Shown here in pieces: positions 35,879 to 45,990 of a stretch of DNA of 64,000 nucleotides; position 1 is the first letter of the stretch; the number at the start of each line of letters is the position of its first letter. This DNA is from Arthrobacter sp. SPG23 (GTDB taxonomy: Bacteria; Actinomycetota; Actinomycetes; Actinomycetales; Micrococcaceae). The translations under genes and the position numbers were made by a program. Location of the stretch: positions 124,001 through 188,000 of the forward strand of contig NZ_JYCN01000015.1 of assembly GCF_000876655.1 (NCBI RefSeq), read 5' to 3'. A model generated the notes under the pieces. It worked only from the letters and a program-made list of their open reading frames with translations. It ran no database searches and was not told where the DNA came from.

Positions 35879-38689
35879 ATGAGCATTGTGGACAGCTTCG
35901 GTTCAAAAGGCAAACTTAATGTAGCCGGTACCGAATACGAAATTTTCCGGTTGAACTCCGTTGAAGGTGCAGAAAACCTTCCGTTCAGCCTCAAGGTATT
36001 GCTTGAAAACCTGTTGAGGACCGAGGACGGCGCCAACATCACGGCCGATCACGTCCGAGCACTGGCCGGTTGGGATCCCAGCGCCGAGCCCGACACTGAA
36101 ATCCAGTTCACGCCGGCGCGTGTGATCATGCAGGACTTCACTGGCGTGCCCTGCGTTGTGGACCTCGCCACCATGCGTGAGGCAGTCAAGGAACTCGGCG
36201 GCGACCCCAAGCGGGTTAACCCCCTGGCACCGGCCGAGATGGTGATCGACCACTCGGTGCAGATCGACGCATTCGGCAACTCCGGCGCACTGGAGCGCAA
36301 CATGGAGATCGAATACCAGCGGAACGGGGAGCGCTACCAGTTCCTCCGCTGGGGCCAGACCGCGTTTGACGACTTCAAGGTCGTCCCGCCGGGAACCGGC
36401 ATCGTGCACCAGGTCAACATCGAGTACCTGGCCCGCACCGTCATGACCCGCGAAATTGACGGCGTTGTCCGGGCCTACCCGGACACCTGCGTCGGCACCG
36501 ACTCCCACACCACCATGGTCAACGGCCTGGGCGTGCTGGGCTGGGGCGTGGGCGGCATTGAAGCCGAGGCGGCAATGCTGGGCCAGCCCGTGTCCATGCT
36601 GATCCCGCGCGTCGTGGGCTTCAAGCTGACCGGGTCCATCCCGGCCGGCGCCACCGCCACCGACGTTGTCCTGACCATCACCGAGCAGCTGCGCAAGCAC
36701 GGCGTGGTGGGCAAGTTCGTGGAATTCTACGGCGAGGGTGTGGCGGCGGTGCCGCTGGCCAACCGCGCCACCATCGGCAACATGAGCCCGGAGTTCGGTT
36801 CCACGGCCGCCATGTTCCCGATCGACGACGTCACCCTCGAGTACCTGCGCCTCACCGGCCGCTCGGAAGAGAACGTGGCCCTCGTGGAGTCCTACGCGAA
36901 GGAACAGGGCCTTTGGCACGATCCTTCCAAGGAGATCAAGTTCTCCGAATACCTCGAGCTGGACCTGTCGACGGTTGTTCCGTCGATCTCCGGCCCGAAG
37001 CGCCCGCAGGACCGCATCGAGCTCACGGACGCCAAGGAGCAGTTCCGCAAGGACATCCACAACTACGTGTCCATCGAAGACGGAAGCGTGGACGAGTCCC
37101 TGGAAGAGTCCTTCCCGGCCTCCGATCCGCCCTCCTTTACCCACGCTGATTCCCACACCACGGAAACGGCCCGGGTCGAGTCCGCCGCCAACGGCGCCCA
37201 CGGACGTCCGTCCACCCCGGTGCACGTTGTCACCGCGGACGGCCGCGAGTTCGAGCTGGACCACGGCGCGGTGTCCATCGCCTCGATCACCTCCTGCACC
37301 AACACGTCCAACCCGTCCGTGATGCTCGCCGCAGCACTGCTGGCACGCAACGCCGTGGATAAGGGCCTGGCCGCGAAGCCGTGGGTCAAGACCTCCGTTG
37401 CCCCCGGCTCCAAGGTGGTCACCGACTACTACAACAAGTCCGGCCTCACCCCCTACCTGGAGAAGCTCGGCTTCTACATCGTGGGCTACGGCTGCGCCAC
37501 CTGCATCGGCAACTCCGGCCCGCTCGACGCCGAAATCTCCGAGGCCATCCAGGCCAACGACCTTTCCGTCACCGCCGTGCTGTCCGGTAACCGCAACTTC
37601 GAGGGGCGGATCAACCCGGACGTCAAGATGAACTACCTGGCCTCCCCGCCGCTGGTCATCGCCTACGCCCTGGCCGGAACCATGGACTTCGACTTCGATA
37701 CCGACGCACTCGGCCAGGACGAAGCCGGCAACGACGTCTTCCTGAAGGACATCTGGCCGAACCCGGTCGAGGTCCAGAAGGTCATCGATTCCTCGATCGA
37801 CAAGGAGATGTTCGCCCGCGGCTACGAGGGCGTCTTCGACGGCGACGACCGCTGGAAGGCCCTCGACACCCCTGCCGGCGACACCTTCGCCTGGGATGAG
37901 AAGTCCACCTACGTCCGGAAGCCCCCGTACTTCGAAGGCATGAAGGCCAAGCCGGAGCCCGTCACGGACATCACCGGCGCCCGCGTGCTGCTCAAGCTCG
38001 GCGATTCCGTCACCACCGACCACATCTCCCCGGCCGGTTCCTTCAAGTCGGACACCCCTGCCGGCCAGTACCTGCTGGCCAACGGTGTGGAGCGCAAGGA
38101 CTTCAACTCCTACGGCTCACGCCGTGGCAACCACGAAGTCATGATCCGCGGCACCTTCGCGAACATCCGCATCAAGAACCAGCTGCTCGACGGCGTCGAG
38201 GGTGGCTTCACCCGCGACTTCACCCAGGCAGACGGCCCCCAGGCGTACGTCTACGACGCCGCCCAGAACTACCAGGCAGCCGGCACCCCGCTGGTGGTCC
38301 TGGCAGGGAAGGAATATGGCTCCGGCTCGTCCCGTGACTGGGCAGCCAAGGGAACCGCACTCCTGGGCGTCAAGGCTGTCATTGCTGAAAGCTACGAGCG
38401 CATCCACCGCTCCAACCTGATCGGCATGGGCGTCCTGCCGCTGCAGTTCCCGGCCGGCGAATCAGCCGCAACCCTGGGCCTGACGGGCACGGAAACCTTC
38501 TCAGTCGAGGGCGTCACCGCCCTCAACGAGGGCACCACCCCGAAGACCCTCAAGGTCACTGCCACGGCTGAAGACGGCTCCGCCAAGTCCTTCGATGCGG
38601 TCCTCCGCATCGATACCCCGGGCGAAGCCGACTACTACCGCAACGGCGGCATCCTGCAGTACGTGCTGCGCCAGATCTCCGCCAACTAG
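35879..38689 (+). CDS. acnA: Aconitate hydratase
   Basis: 936 residues, monomeric AcnA/IRP-type aconitase. Iron-sulfur cluster cysteines: [13 protein letters not shown] and [12 protein letters not shown]. Swivel domain motifs [13 protein letters not shown] and a C-terminal [16 protein letters not shown]. It isomerises citrate and isocitrate in the TCA cycle. An acidic insertion with [15 protein letters not shown] near residue 405 separates two core blocks. GAGAGGAG precedes the ATG by about six bases. A strong terminator follows, so it is probably monocistronic. Confidence 0.97.
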   Translation: MSIVDSFGSKGKLNVAGTEYEIFRLNSVEGAENLPFSLKVLLENLLRTEDGANITADHVRALAGWDPSAEPDTEIQFTPARVIMQDFTGVPCVVDLATMREAVKELGGDPKRVNPLAPAEMVIDHSVQIDAFGNSGALERNMEIEYQRNGERYQFLRWGQTAFDDFKVVPPGTGIVHQVNIEYLARTVMTREIDGVVRAYPDTCVGTDSHTTMVNGLGVLGWGVGGIEAEAAMLGQPVSMLIPRVVGFKLTGSIPAGATATDVVLTITEQLRKHGVVGKFVEFYGEGVAAVPLANRATIGNMSPEFGSTAAMFPIDDVTLEYLRLTGRSEENVALVESYAKEQGLWHDPSKEIKFSEYLELDLSTVVPSISGPKRPQDRIELTDAKEQFRKDIHNYVSIEDGSVDESLEESFPASDPPSFTHADSHTTETARVESAANGAHGRPSTPVHVVTADGREFELDHGAVSIASITSCTNTSNPSVMLAAALLARNAVDKGLAAKPWVKTSVAPGSKVVTDYYNKSGLTPYLEKLGFYIVGYGCATCIGNSGPLDAEISEAIQANDLSVTAVLSGNRNFEGRINPDVKMNYLASPPLVIAYALAGTMDFDFDTDALGQDEAGNDVFLKDIWPNPVEVQKVIDSSIDKEMFARGYEGVFDGDDRWKALDTPAGDTFAWDEKSTYVRKPPYFEGMKAKPEPVTDITGARVLLKLGDSVTTDHISPAGSFKSDTPAGQYLLANGVERKDFNSYGSRRGNHEVMIRGTFANIRIKNQLLDGVEGGFTRDFTQADGPQAYVYDAAQNYQAAGTPLVVLAGKEYGSGSSRDWAAKGTALLGVKAVIAESYERIHRSNLIGMGVLPLQFPAGESAATLGLTGTETFSVEGVTALNEGTTPKTLKVTATAEDGSAKSFDAVLRIDTPGEADYYRNGGILQYVLRQISAN

Positions 38690-38715
38690 CGGCAGAGGTC
38701 ACAACCGGCACCACC

Positions 38716-38752
38716 AAAAGCCCCGGCCTGTCACCGACAGGCCGGGGCTTTT
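38716..38752 (+). terminator. acnA intrinsic terminator
   Basis: 17-bp perfect stem (38716-38732 against 38736-38752) with an ACC loop and a TTTT end on the plus strand. It lies 27 bases after the acnA stop. Confidence 0.9.
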
Positions 38753-38837
38753 GCGTTGCGGCGGGCGGTCACTGCGTCCGTCCCGCCGGCGAGGCGTTAG
38801 AGTTAAAAGGCATGTCTACCACCCGAAGGAGGCCCCG

Positions 38838-40811
38838 TTGGGAATTTTGGACACCATCCGGAATCCGCAGGACCTGAGCAAGTTGACCGAAGAACAGCTG
38901 TCCCAGCTGGCTGCGGAGGTCCGGAGTTTCCTGATCGGAAACGTGTCGCAGACGGGTGGCCACCTCGGACCGAACCTCGGCGTCGTGGAACTGACCATGG
39001 CCGTGCACCGCATTTTCGATTCCCCCCGTGACAGCATCGTGTTTGACACCGGGCACCAGTCGTATGTCCACAAGCTCCTCACCGGACGCCATGACTTCAG
39101 CACCCTTCGCCAGGAGGGCGGCATGTCCGGCTATCCGGACCGGGAAGAGTCCGAGCACGACATCGTGGAAAGCTCCCACGCCTCCTCGTCGCTGTCCTGG
39201 GCCGACGGCATCTCCCGCGCCCGGCAGCTGACCGGCGACGGCGACCGCTACGTGATTGCCGTGGTGGGTGACGGCGCCCTGACCGGCGGCATGGCCTGGG
39301 AAGCGATCAACAACATCGCCGCGGATAAACGCCGCCGCGTGGTGATCGTCGTGAACGACAACGGCCGTTCGTATGCGGCCACCGTGGGCGGCTTCGCTGA
39401 CTATCTCGCATCGTTGCGCCCCACCATCGATTCCTTCCGTGCAGCTCCTGCTTACGAGGGCACCCTGGACTGGTGGAAGCGGAAGCTCCAAAACGGGGGA
39501 CCGGTGGGCCAGTTCACGTACCGCAGCCTGCATGCCATGAAGAAGGGCATCAAGGACTGGTGGGCGCCGCAGGGCATGTTCGAGGACCTGGGCATGAAGT
39601 ACATCGGCCCCGTGGACGGCCACAACCTCCAGGCGATGGAGCATGCACTCTCAACCGCAAAGAACTATGCCGGCCCGGTCATCGTGCACGCGATGACCGA
39701 AAAGGGCCATGGCTATGCGCCGGCGCGCGCCCACGAGGCCGACCAGTTCCATGCTGTGGGCATCATCGATCCCGAAACCGGGGAGCCCACCGAGGCTGGC
39801 GGCGCCCAATCCTGGACGTCGGTGTTCGCCGATGAGATCGCCGCCATCGCCGATGAGCGCAAGGACATCGTGGGCATTACCGGTGCGATGCTCATTCCTG
39901 TAGGCCTGCACAAATTCGCCGCACGGCACCCGGAGCGCGTCTTCGACGTCGGTATTGCCGAACAGCACGCGCTCACTTCCGCCGCGGGCATGGCCTTCGG
40001 CGGGCTCCACCCCGTGGTGGCCGTCTATGCGACGTTCCTGAACCGTGCCTTCGACCAGCTGCTCATGGACGTGGCCCTGCACAAGGCAGGGGTGACGATA
40101 GTTTTGGACCGTGCCGGCGTCACCGGCCCCGACGGCGCCAGCCACCACGGCATGTGGGACATGGCCATGGTCCAGATTGTGCCCGGCCTCCACCTGGCTG
40201 CCCCCCGCGACGCAACCAGGCTCCGCGAAGAACTCCGCGAAGCCGTGGCCATCGAGGACGCACCCACCGTGGTCCGGTATTCCAAGGGCAGCGTGGGCGC
40301 AGAAGTGGAAGCCCTCGAACGCCTTGGCGACGGCGTGGATGTGCTGGCACGCCGCCCTGCGGGCTCCAACGAAAACGACGTACTGATTGTCAGCGTCGGC
40401 GCCATGTCCGAACTCGCCCTGGACGTTTCCAACCGCCTGGGCGCGCAAGGCATCAGCTCCACCGTGGTGGACCCCCGCTGGCTGCTGCCGGTCCGGAAAT
40501 CCATCATTGCGCTGGCTGCCCGCCACCGGTTGGTCATCTGCATCGAAGACGGCGTCCGGGCCGGCGGCGTGGGTTCACGCATCCGGCAGGAAATGCGCGC
40601 CGCAGGCGTGGACACCGCCCTCAACGAGGTGGGGCTGCCCGTGGAGTTCCTGGACCACGGCACCCGCGCGCAGGTGCTGGAACGGGTCGGTCTCACGGCC
40701 CGCCAGATCACGCACGACGTCGTTGCGCAGGTTTTGGGGACAAAAGTTCCTTTTGCCCGTCCCCTGCCAGGCCAGGAACATCCGACTACGGGGAGCCTGC
40801 CTAAACTGTGA
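38838..40811 (+). CDS. dxs: 1-deoxy-D-xylulose-5-phosphate synthase
   Basis: 657 residues. The thiamine diphosphate motif runs [18 protein letters not shown] through VVIVVNDN. Catalytic histidine blocks are [11 protein letters not shown] and KGHGYAPA; the pyrimidine-domain glutamate is in [15 protein letters not shown]. It makes DXP from pyruvate and glyceraldehyde-3-phosphate, the entry step of the MEP isoprenoid pathway. The open frame starts at 38595, but TTG 38838 with GAAGGAGG five bases before it begins the family's MGILDTI-type N-terminus. It overlaps DUF402 by four bases (GTGA). Confidence 0.95.
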   Translation: MGILDTIRNPQDLSKLTEEQLSQLAAEVRSFLIGNVSQTGGHLGPNLGVVELTMAVHRIFDSPRDSIVFDTGHQSYVHKLLTGRHDFSTLRQEGGMSGYPDREESEHDIVESSHASSSLSWADGISRARQLTGDGDRYVIAVVGDGALTGGMAWEAINNIAADKRRRVVIVVNDNGRSYAATVGGFADYLASLRPTIDSFRAAPAYEGTLDWWKRKLQNGGPVGQFTYRSLHAMKKGIKDWWAPQGMFEDLGMKYIGPVDGHNLQAMEHALSTAKNYAGPVIVHAMTEKGHGYAPARAHEADQFHAVGIIDPETGEPTEAGGAQSWTSVFADEIAAIADERKDIVGITGAMLIPVGLHKFAARHPERVFDVGIAEQHALTSAAGMAFGGLHPVVAVYATFLNRAFDQLLMDVALHKAGVTIVLDRAGVTGPDGASHHGMWDMAMVQIVPGLHLAAPRDATRLREELREAVAIEDAPTVVRYSKGSVGAEVEALERLGDGVDVLARRPAGSNENDVLIVSVGAMSELALDVSNRLGAQGISSTVVDPRWLLPVRKSIIALAARHRLVICIEDGVRAGGVGSRIRQEMRAAGVDTALNEVGLPVEFLDHGTRAQVLERVGLTARQITHDVVAQVLGTKVPFARPLPGQEHPTTGSLPKL

Positions 40812-41367
40812 TTTCGCATGAGGCCACACCCCCGGAGAGCCTGAACCCGGGAGACCTGGTGGTGGCACGGAACCGCAAATGGGACGGCGGAGCCACTGGG
40901 TGGTCCCGGGCAGCTACCTCGGCGAGGACCGCCACGGCTGGTGGATCTTCCAGCCCGAGGGATCGTTTATTTCGCGGCCCGGGGCAGCCTTCCACGCGAG
41001 GTCCGATGCCGTGCTTCTGGTTCCACGGACCGGGGACTACGTTGCCACTTTCTACGATGACGAGTACCCGGGGGACTTCCGGGTGTACGTGGACCTGGCC
41101 GTGGGCCACGGCTGGAACCACCTCCGGCCCGGCACGCTGGAATTCCACGTGATCGACATGGACCTGGACGTGATCCGGTCCGTGACCCGGGGCGTCTACA
41201 TCGACGACGAGGACGAATTCGCCGAGCACCAGGTGAGCATGCACTATCCGCGGGACCTCGTGGACCGCATGCTCGCGGAGACAGAACAGCTTTACCAGGC
41301 CGTTAAGGCGCAGCAGGCACCGTTCGACGGCACAGACGCCGAGTGGTTTAGGAGAGGACGGGCATGA
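40808..41367 (+). CDS. DUF402 domain-containing protein, frameshifted
   Basis: GTG 40808 overlaps the dxs stop and gives [19 protein letters not shown] in frame 2. The continuation [20 protein letters not shown] is in frame 1. Adding one base (probably C, making GCCCAC) at 40892-40896 joins them as ~186 residues. The body ([41 protein letters not shown]) is the DUF402/FomD-like fold; relatives hydrolyse nucleotides, but the substrate here is unknown. It overlaps the next gene by four bases (ATGA). Confidence 0.8.
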
Positions 41368-41924
41368 GCGGAATCATCAGGGTCTACAAACGCGACGACG
41401 AAGGGGTCCTGCTGTTCCGGGAGGCCTGGTTCGATGAGGACTACAGCCAGTTCGTGATGAATCACGGCGTGGTGGGGCACCAGAGCAAGACGGACGAAAC
41501 GGACGTTGCCGATGCCGCGGCCGCGGAAGGCCTGATGGACGCTTTCGCGGTGCAATGCGCCGAGGACGGCTATGCCGAGCTTGCCGACGAAGATCAGTTC
41601 TGGGTGGTGGCCCAGTACGCCTTGAAAACCAAGGACGGCACGGACCGTGACCGCTACCTCGAGGAAAAAGCCAAAGACGCCCTCATCAGCCACCTCGCCT
41701 GGCGCGGCCTCGGCACCGTGGAACGAAGCGAGTTTGGCGACGCCAAACTCAATATCTTCTGCCTGTGCCCGGACGTCAACAAAGCCGTGAATGCGATCAA
41801 GGTCTGCATCCGCGGCGAGGACCTGGACTTCACCAAGCTCAGCATCGCGGCGGCGCCGTTTGCGGATCCGGAAGCGTTTAAGCTCAAGCACTCGCCGAAA
41901 CCGGCTTCGGGCTTTACCCTCTAA
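41364..41924 (+). CDS. Conserved-looking protein of unknown function
   Basis: 186 residues that I do not recognise. It begins GIIRVYKRDDEGVLLFREAW, is mixed alpha/beta in character, acidic, and has no signal peptide or membrane helices. A later stretch KLNIFCLCPDVNKAVNAIKV contains the only cysteine pair (CLC). The ATG overlaps the DUF402 stop, so it is probably in the dxs operon. Confidence 0.75.
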   Translation: MSGIIRVYKRDDEGVLLFREAWFDEDYSQFVMNHGVVGHQSKTDETDVADAAAAEGLMDAFAVQCAEDGYAELADEDQFWVVAQYALKTKDGTDRDRYLEEKAKDALISHLAWRGLGTVERSEFGDAKLNIFCLCPDVNKAVNAIKVCIRGEDLDFTKLSIAAAPFADPEAFKLKHSPKPASGFTL

Positions 41925-41958
41925 GAGGGGGCAACCGACTCACTGGGAGGCATCCGCT

Positions 41959-42177
41959 ATGGCGCCAAAGTCCGTTCAACCAGGCCGCACCCCGATTCCC
42001 CGTGGAATTGGTGCGCCTGCCCGCAGGGCCATGGCCCATGCCGGACTGGAAACCTTGGAACAAGTGGTCCAGTTCGGTCAACGGGAACTGTCGAAGTTGC
42101 ACGGAATGGGCGTCAAGACCATGGCCCAGCTCGAAGATGCCATGGACGAGCACGGACTCGAGTTCCCCGCGGTCTGA
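41959..42177 (+). CDS. Small helix-hairpin-helix DNA-binding protein
   Basis: 72 residues. A basic N-terminus (APKSVQPGRTPIPRG) precedes GIGAPARRAMAHAGLETLEQ and LSKLHGMGVKTMAQLEDAM, a helix-hairpin-helix pattern as in the RNA polymerase alpha C-terminal domain. A ribosome site GGGAGG lies eight bases before the ATG. It follows the unknown gene by 34 bases. The DNA target and function are unknown. Confidence 0.75.
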   Translation: MAPKSVQPGRTPIPRGIGAPARRAMAHAGLETLEQVVQFGQRELSKLHGMGVKTMAQLEDAMDEHGLEFPAV

Positions 42178-42205
42178 GCGGCCTTCCGGACACTCGCACG
42201 GCACT

Positions 42206-42231
42206 GGACGCCCCCGGACTGGAGGGCGTCC
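42206..42231 (+). terminator. Possible terminator after the helix-hairpin-helix gene
   Basis: 8-bp arms GGACGCCC / GGGCGTCC with a 10-base loop, 28 bases after the stop; no T-run. It would end the dxs operon before the separately started aldo/keto reductase gene. Confidence 0.4.
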
Positions 42232-42252
42232 GGACCGCTGGCGTGGCCGTTA

Positions 42253-42258
42253 TAGGCT
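42253..42258 (+). promoter_or_regulatory. -10 hexamer of a leaderless promoter for the aldo/keto reductase
   Basis: TAGGCT with exactly six bases to the ATG at 42265. It is preceded by TTA, so TTATAGGCT is locally AT-rich. No clear -35 or ribosome site. Confidence 0.55.
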
Positions 42259-42264
42259 GATTTC

Positions 42265-43242
42265 ATGACTGAATACCGCCGCCTTGGAAATTCCGGATTG
42301 ACCGTCTCCGTTGTGGGACTCGGCTGCAACAACCTGGGCCGGGCCAATACCGTGACGGAGTCGCAGGAGGGGACCGACGCCGTCGTTCATGCCGCCCTGG
42401 ACGCGGGCATTACGCTTTTTGACGTCGCGGACACCTACGGCAAGGAACCCGGAGTCAGCGAAACCATGCTGGGTAAGGCCCTGGCCGGCCGGCGCGAAGA
42501 CGCAATTGTCGCCACGAAATTCGGCATGGACATGCGCGGGGCCAACGGCAACGACTTCGGTGCCCGCGGGTCACGCCGCTACATCGTCCAGGCCGCCGAG
42601 GCTTCACTGCGGCGGCTCGGCACCGACTGGATCGACCTCTACCAGTTCCATACTCCGGATCCGCTGACCCCCATCGACGAGACCTTGGCCGCCCTCGACG
42701 ACCTCGTGACCAGCGGGAAGGTCCGTTACGTGGGCCACTCCAACCGGGCCGGCTGGCAGATCGCCGAGGCCGAATTTGTGGCCCGCGCCCGTGGCGGTGC
42801 GCGGTTCATTTCCACCCAGAACCATTACAACCTGCTGGACCGCCGCGCTGAACTCGAAGTCACGCCTGCTGCCGAAGCCTACGGCCTGGGCGTGCTGCCG
42901 TACTTCCCGCTGGCCAACGGGCTGCTGACCGGCAAGTACGCGCCGGGCAAGGCCCCGGAAGGCTCCCGCCTGAGCCACACCCGCACCAACCTGGTCAACG
43001 ACGCGGACTGGGGCCAACTGGAGAAGTTCAGCAAGTTCGCCGCCGAGCGCAACCTCAGCGACATCCAGGTGGCGTTCTCCTGGCTGGCGGCCCAGCCGTC
43101 CGTCAGCAGCGTGATCGCGGGCGCCACCCGGCCGGAGCAGGTCCGCGAGAACGCAGCCGCTGTGGCCTGGGTGCCCAGCGCGGACGAACGTGCCGAACTG
43201 GATGAGATCTTCCCGCGCACGCCCAAGGTGGCACTCTTCTGA
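42265..43242 (+). CDS. Aldo/keto reductase
   Basis: 325 residues, (beta/alpha)8 barrel of the AKR superfamily. The tetrad is visible: Asp in FDVADTYG, Tyr in the same motif, Lys in IVATKFGM, and His in VRYVGHSN. NADPH-binding C-terminal IAGATRPEQVRENAAAV. Such enzymes reduce aldehydes or ketones; the substrate is unknown. It overlaps the nucleoside hydrolase by one base (TGATG). Confidence 0.92.
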   Translation: MTEYRRLGNSGLTVSVVGLGCNNLGRANTVTESQEGTDAVVHAALDAGITLFDVADTYGKEPGVSETMLGKALAGRREDAIVATKFGMDMRGANGNDFGARGSRRYIVQAAEASLRRLGTDWIDLYQFHTPDPLTPIDETLAALDDLVTSGKVRYVGHSNRAGWQIAEAEFVARARGGARFISTQNHYNLLDRRAELEVTPAAEAYGLGVLPYFPLANGLLTGKYAPGKAPEGSRLSHTRTNLVNDADWGQLEKFSKFAAERNLSDIQVAFSWLAAQPSVSSVIAGATRPEQVRENAAAVAWVPSADERAELDEIFPRTPKVALF

Positions 43243-44264
43243 TGCATTCGGTCCTGATGGACGTGGACACCGGGATCGACGACGCCCTGGCCCTGGTGTA
43301 CCTGCTGTCCCGCCCCGACGTCCGCCTGCAGGCCATCACCTGCACCGCCGGAAACGTGGGGGCGCGGCAGGTGGCCCTGAACAACCTGGCCCTCCTGGAG
43401 CTGTGCGGCACACCGGGAGTCGAGGTGGCGATCGGGGCCGAGGTGCCGCTGGAAATCCCGCTGGTTACCACGGAGGAAACCCACGGACCGCAGGGAATCG
43501 GATACGCGGAACTTCCACCCCCTGCCGGCCGGATCTCGGACCGGCATGCCGTGGACGTCTGGGTGGACGAGGCGCGGAAGCACCCCGGCGAGATCACGGG
43601 CCTCATTACCGGTCCATTGACCAACTTCGCCCTCGCCCTCCGCCGGGAACCGGACCTGCCGCGCCTGCTCAAAGGGCTGGTGATCATGGGCGGCTGCTTC
43701 TACTACCAGGGCAACACCACGCCGACGGCGGAGTGGAACGTTTCGGTCGATCCGCATGCCGCGAAGGAAGTCTTTGCCGCCTACCGCGGCCTCCCGGAGG
43801 ACAAACTGCCGGTGGTGTGCGCTCTTGAGACCACCGAACTCATCGAGATGCGGCCCGAACACCTGCAGCGCCTGGCCGAAGCCGCGGGCACCGGTCCCGA
43901 ACTCGTACTGCCGGGCCAGCCGGAGGGTCTCCGCAGCAGCTCCGGCAACCCCTTGGTGGCGTGCCTGTCCGACGCCATCCGCTTCTACATGGAGTTCCAC
44001 CGGCTCTACGACCAGGGCTACGTGGCCCATGTGCACGATGCCTTCGCTGCCTGTGTGGCCGTGGGACGGACGGAATACACCGCCCGGCTGGCCACCGTTG
44101 ACGTCGAAACAGGATCGCCACTGCTGATGGGCACCACCGTGGCCGATTACCGCGGACTCTGGGGGCTGCCGCCGAACGCCCGCATCGTGGCGTCCAACAA
44201 TCCGAAGCAGTGCTTTGATGAGCTCATCAATTCAGTGGGAGCACTGGCCAGGCGGCTGGCCTAA
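43242..44264 (+). CDS. Nucleoside hydrolase (IUNH family)
   Basis: 340 residues. The calcium-binding N-terminus LMDVDTGIDDALALVYLL holds the family DxDxxxDD motif, with a later VIMGGCFYYQGNTTP and AEWNVSVDPHAA. It cleaves the N-glycosidic bond of nucleosides to free base plus ribose; base specificity cannot be read. It is coupled to the aldo/keto reductase and lies 93 bp before an ECF transporter whose substrate is unknown, suggesting nucleoside or related vitamin salvage. Confidence 0.9.
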   Translation: MHSVLMDVDTGIDDALALVYLLSRPDVRLQAITCTAGNVGARQVALNNLALLELCGTPGVEVAIGAEVPLEIPLVTTEETHGPQGIGYAELPPPAGRISDRHAVDVWVDEARKHPGEITGLITGPLTNFALALRREPDLPRLLKGLVIMGGCFYYQGNTTPTAEWNVSVDPHAAKEVFAAYRGLPEDKLPVVCALETTELIEMRPEHLQRLAEAAGTGPELVLPGQPEGLRSSSGNPLVACLSDAIRFYMEFHRLYDQGYVAHVHDAFAACVAVGRTEYTARLATVDVETGSPLLMGTTVADYRGLWGLPPNARIVASNNPKQCFDELINSVGALARRLA

Positions 44265-44310
44265 GATGGTAGCTGCGCCGAGGTGACATAGGCGCACGTT
44301 TGCCGATCCC

Positions 44311-44324
44311 GGTACCGGTGTACC
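44311..44324 (+). promoter_or_regulatory. Inverted repeat before the ECF S gene
   Basis: GGTAC-CGGT-GTACC, perfect 5-bp arms, 33 bases before the S-component ATG in the 93-bp gap after the nucleoside hydrolase. It could be an operator; I see no riboswitch fold. Confidence 0.35.
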
Positions 44325-44357
44325 CGCGGAACGCAATCCACAGCCAAAGGAACAGCC

Positions 44358-45176
44358 ATGTCACAGCAATCCCGGACCCTACCCGCGCCTGCACAGGCGG
44401 TCCGCAACCGCCGCCTGCTCGAAGCGCTCGGCGCGGTATCCATCGCAGCCACCTTCATCTTCCTCGTCCTGACGCAGCCCGCGGATATCACCAACGGGCT
44501 GGCAAGCGGATCCACCCTGGTGGCCCTGGGCGGGTTCCTGCTGGGAGCCATCCTCCTGATTGTCGGAGTGCTGCCCACCCTTCCCACCTCCACCCTGGTG
44601 CTGATCCCCGTGGCACTGGTCCTCAACATCGCCCTCGGCCAGATCATGGGATCCACCGGCCTGCCGTTCTACTTCGACGCGATCGGCACAGTCCTCATCG
44701 CCGTCCTGGCAGGCCCGGCGGCGGGGGCAGCAACGGGCGCCCTCAGCAGCGTCGTCTGGTCCTTCATCAATCCCACGGTGCTGCCCTTTGCCGCCGGCGC
44801 TGCGCTCATCGGTTTCCTGGCCGGCGTAGCCGCCCGCTACGGGCTGTTCCGGCGCTTCTACCTTGCCCCGGTGGCCGGCTTCGTGACGGGCATCCTGGCC
44901 GGCGTCGTCTCCGCACCCATCGCGGCTTTCGTTTTCGGCGGCACCTCCGGCGTCGGTACCGGCGCCATCGTCAGCGCCTTCCGGGCCATGGGCGATACGC
45001 TCCTGGCTGCCATCACCAAGCAGGCATTGATTTCGGACCCGATGGACAAGGCCATTGTCTTCGCAGTAGTCGCGATGCTGGTGTACGCGCTGCCGCGCCG
45101 GACCGCGCTGCAGTTCCCTTTTGTGCGCCGGTTCAACGTGCTGGCCGGCAAGAAGCAGGAAACTCCGGACGCCTGA
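44358..45176 (+). CDS. ECF transporter substrate-binding (S) component
   Basis: 272 residues with about six to seven hydrophobic helices, beginning after a short soluble N-terminus (LGAVSIAATFIFLVLTQP). It is rich in small residues (FYFDAIGTVLIAVLAGPAAG), as in membrane S components that bind vitamins or other scarce nutrients. No S-family signature that I recognise fixes the substrate. AAAGGA lies six bases before the ATG. It is followed at once by T and ATPase genes. Confidence 0.82.
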   Translation: MSQQSRTLPAPAQAVRNRRLLEALGAVSIAATFIFLVLTQPADITNGLASGSTLVALGGFLLGAILLIVGVLPTLPTSTLVLIPVALVLNIALGQIMGSTGLPFYFDAIGTVLIAVLAGPAAGAATGALSSVVWSFINPTVLPFAAGAALIGFLAGVAARYGLFRRFYLAPVAGFVTGILAGVVSAPIAAFVFGGTSGVGTGAIVSAFRAMGDTLLAAITKQALISDPMDKAIVFAVVAMLVYALPRRTALQFPFVRRFNVLAGKKQETPDA

Positions 45177-45180
45177 TCCC

Positions 45181-45990
45181 GTGCCCGCCCCGTTGAACAC
45201 AGCTGCCCGCCTGAAAACTCCCGCTCCGCTCAACCCGCTGACCGCATTGGCGGCGGCCGTAGCGACTGCGGCCATCACGACGGCAGTTTCCAGTTGGGCA
45301 GTTTCCCTTACCGTGGCCCTGGGCTGCGCCGCGCTGGCGGTGCGCGCCGGAGTGGCCGGCCGGCTGGCACCCGCAGCAGCGGTGATCCTGGCGCCCTTTT
45401 GGCTGTCGCTGCTGGTCATGCACGGACTGTTCTTTCCCGAGGGCAGGACGGTCCTGGCTGAGTGGGGCGCCGTGCGGGTCACTGCCGAGGGGCTTGGTTT
45501 TGCGCTGGACATGGGAGCACGGACGGCCGCCTATGTCATGGTGTGCCTGCTCTTTTCGTTCACGGTCCGGGTTCCGGACCTGGTTGCAGTGATGTCAGCG
45601 CGCCGCGTGCCGCCGCAGTTCGGCTATGTCCTGGCGTCCACCCTGACGCTGGCGCCGGCCATCACCGGCCGGCTGGTGCGGATCCGGCAGGCCCAGGAAT
45701 CCCGGGGACTGGTTCTTGGTGGCGGCCCGCTGCCGCGGCTGGCAGCGGCACGGCTGCAGATGCTGCCGCTGGTCCTCGCACTCATCCAGGACGCCGGGGA
45801 GCGGGCGCAGGCGCTTGAATCACGCGGTTTCAACGGCACCCGGGCGCGCACCAGCTACCGGGACGTGCCGGATACCGCCGCCCAGCGCGGATTCCGGGTC
45901 CTTGCGCTGCTGCTGGCCGCGGCCGCGGTGGCACTTCGGATATCCGGCCAATGGCCCGGCATACCGTGGCCCTGGGGAGTGCAGCCATGA
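45181..45990 (+). CDS. ECF transporter transmembrane (T) component
   Basis: 269 residues, with about five transmembrane helices and two long coupling helices. Motifs MSARRVPPQFGYVLASTL and GERAQALESRGFNG (the Ala-Arg-Gly type coupling motif) are typical of EcfT. The GTG at 45181 directly follows the S-gene stop by four bases; the frame is open further upstream. It ends by overlapping the ATPase gene (ATGA). Confidence 0.88.
   Translation: MPAPLNTAARLKTPAPLNPLTALAAAVATAAITTAVSSWAVSLTVALGCAALAVRAGVAGRLAPAAAVILAPFWLSLLVMHGLFFPEGRTVLAEWGAVRVTAEGLGFALDMGARTAAYVMVCLLFSFTVRVPDLVAVMSARRVPPQFGYVLASTLTLAPAITGRLVRIRQAQESRGLVLGGGPLPRLAAARLQMLPLVLALIQDAGERAQALESRGFNGTRARTSYRDVPDTAAQRGFRVLALLLAAAAVALRISGQWPGIPWPWGVQP

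Noticed and set aside
35903-38023. 706-codon open frame opposite acnA
   Set aside because: High-GC coding with strong third-position bias leaves long antisense frames. It has low-complexity Gly/Val/His/Asp content, no family motif, and lies fully inside acnA.
44265-44357. Riboswitch (TPP, cobalamin or other) before the ECF S gene
   Set aside because: Only 93 bp, with no conserved riboswitch core that I can recognise; only a short dyad is visible.
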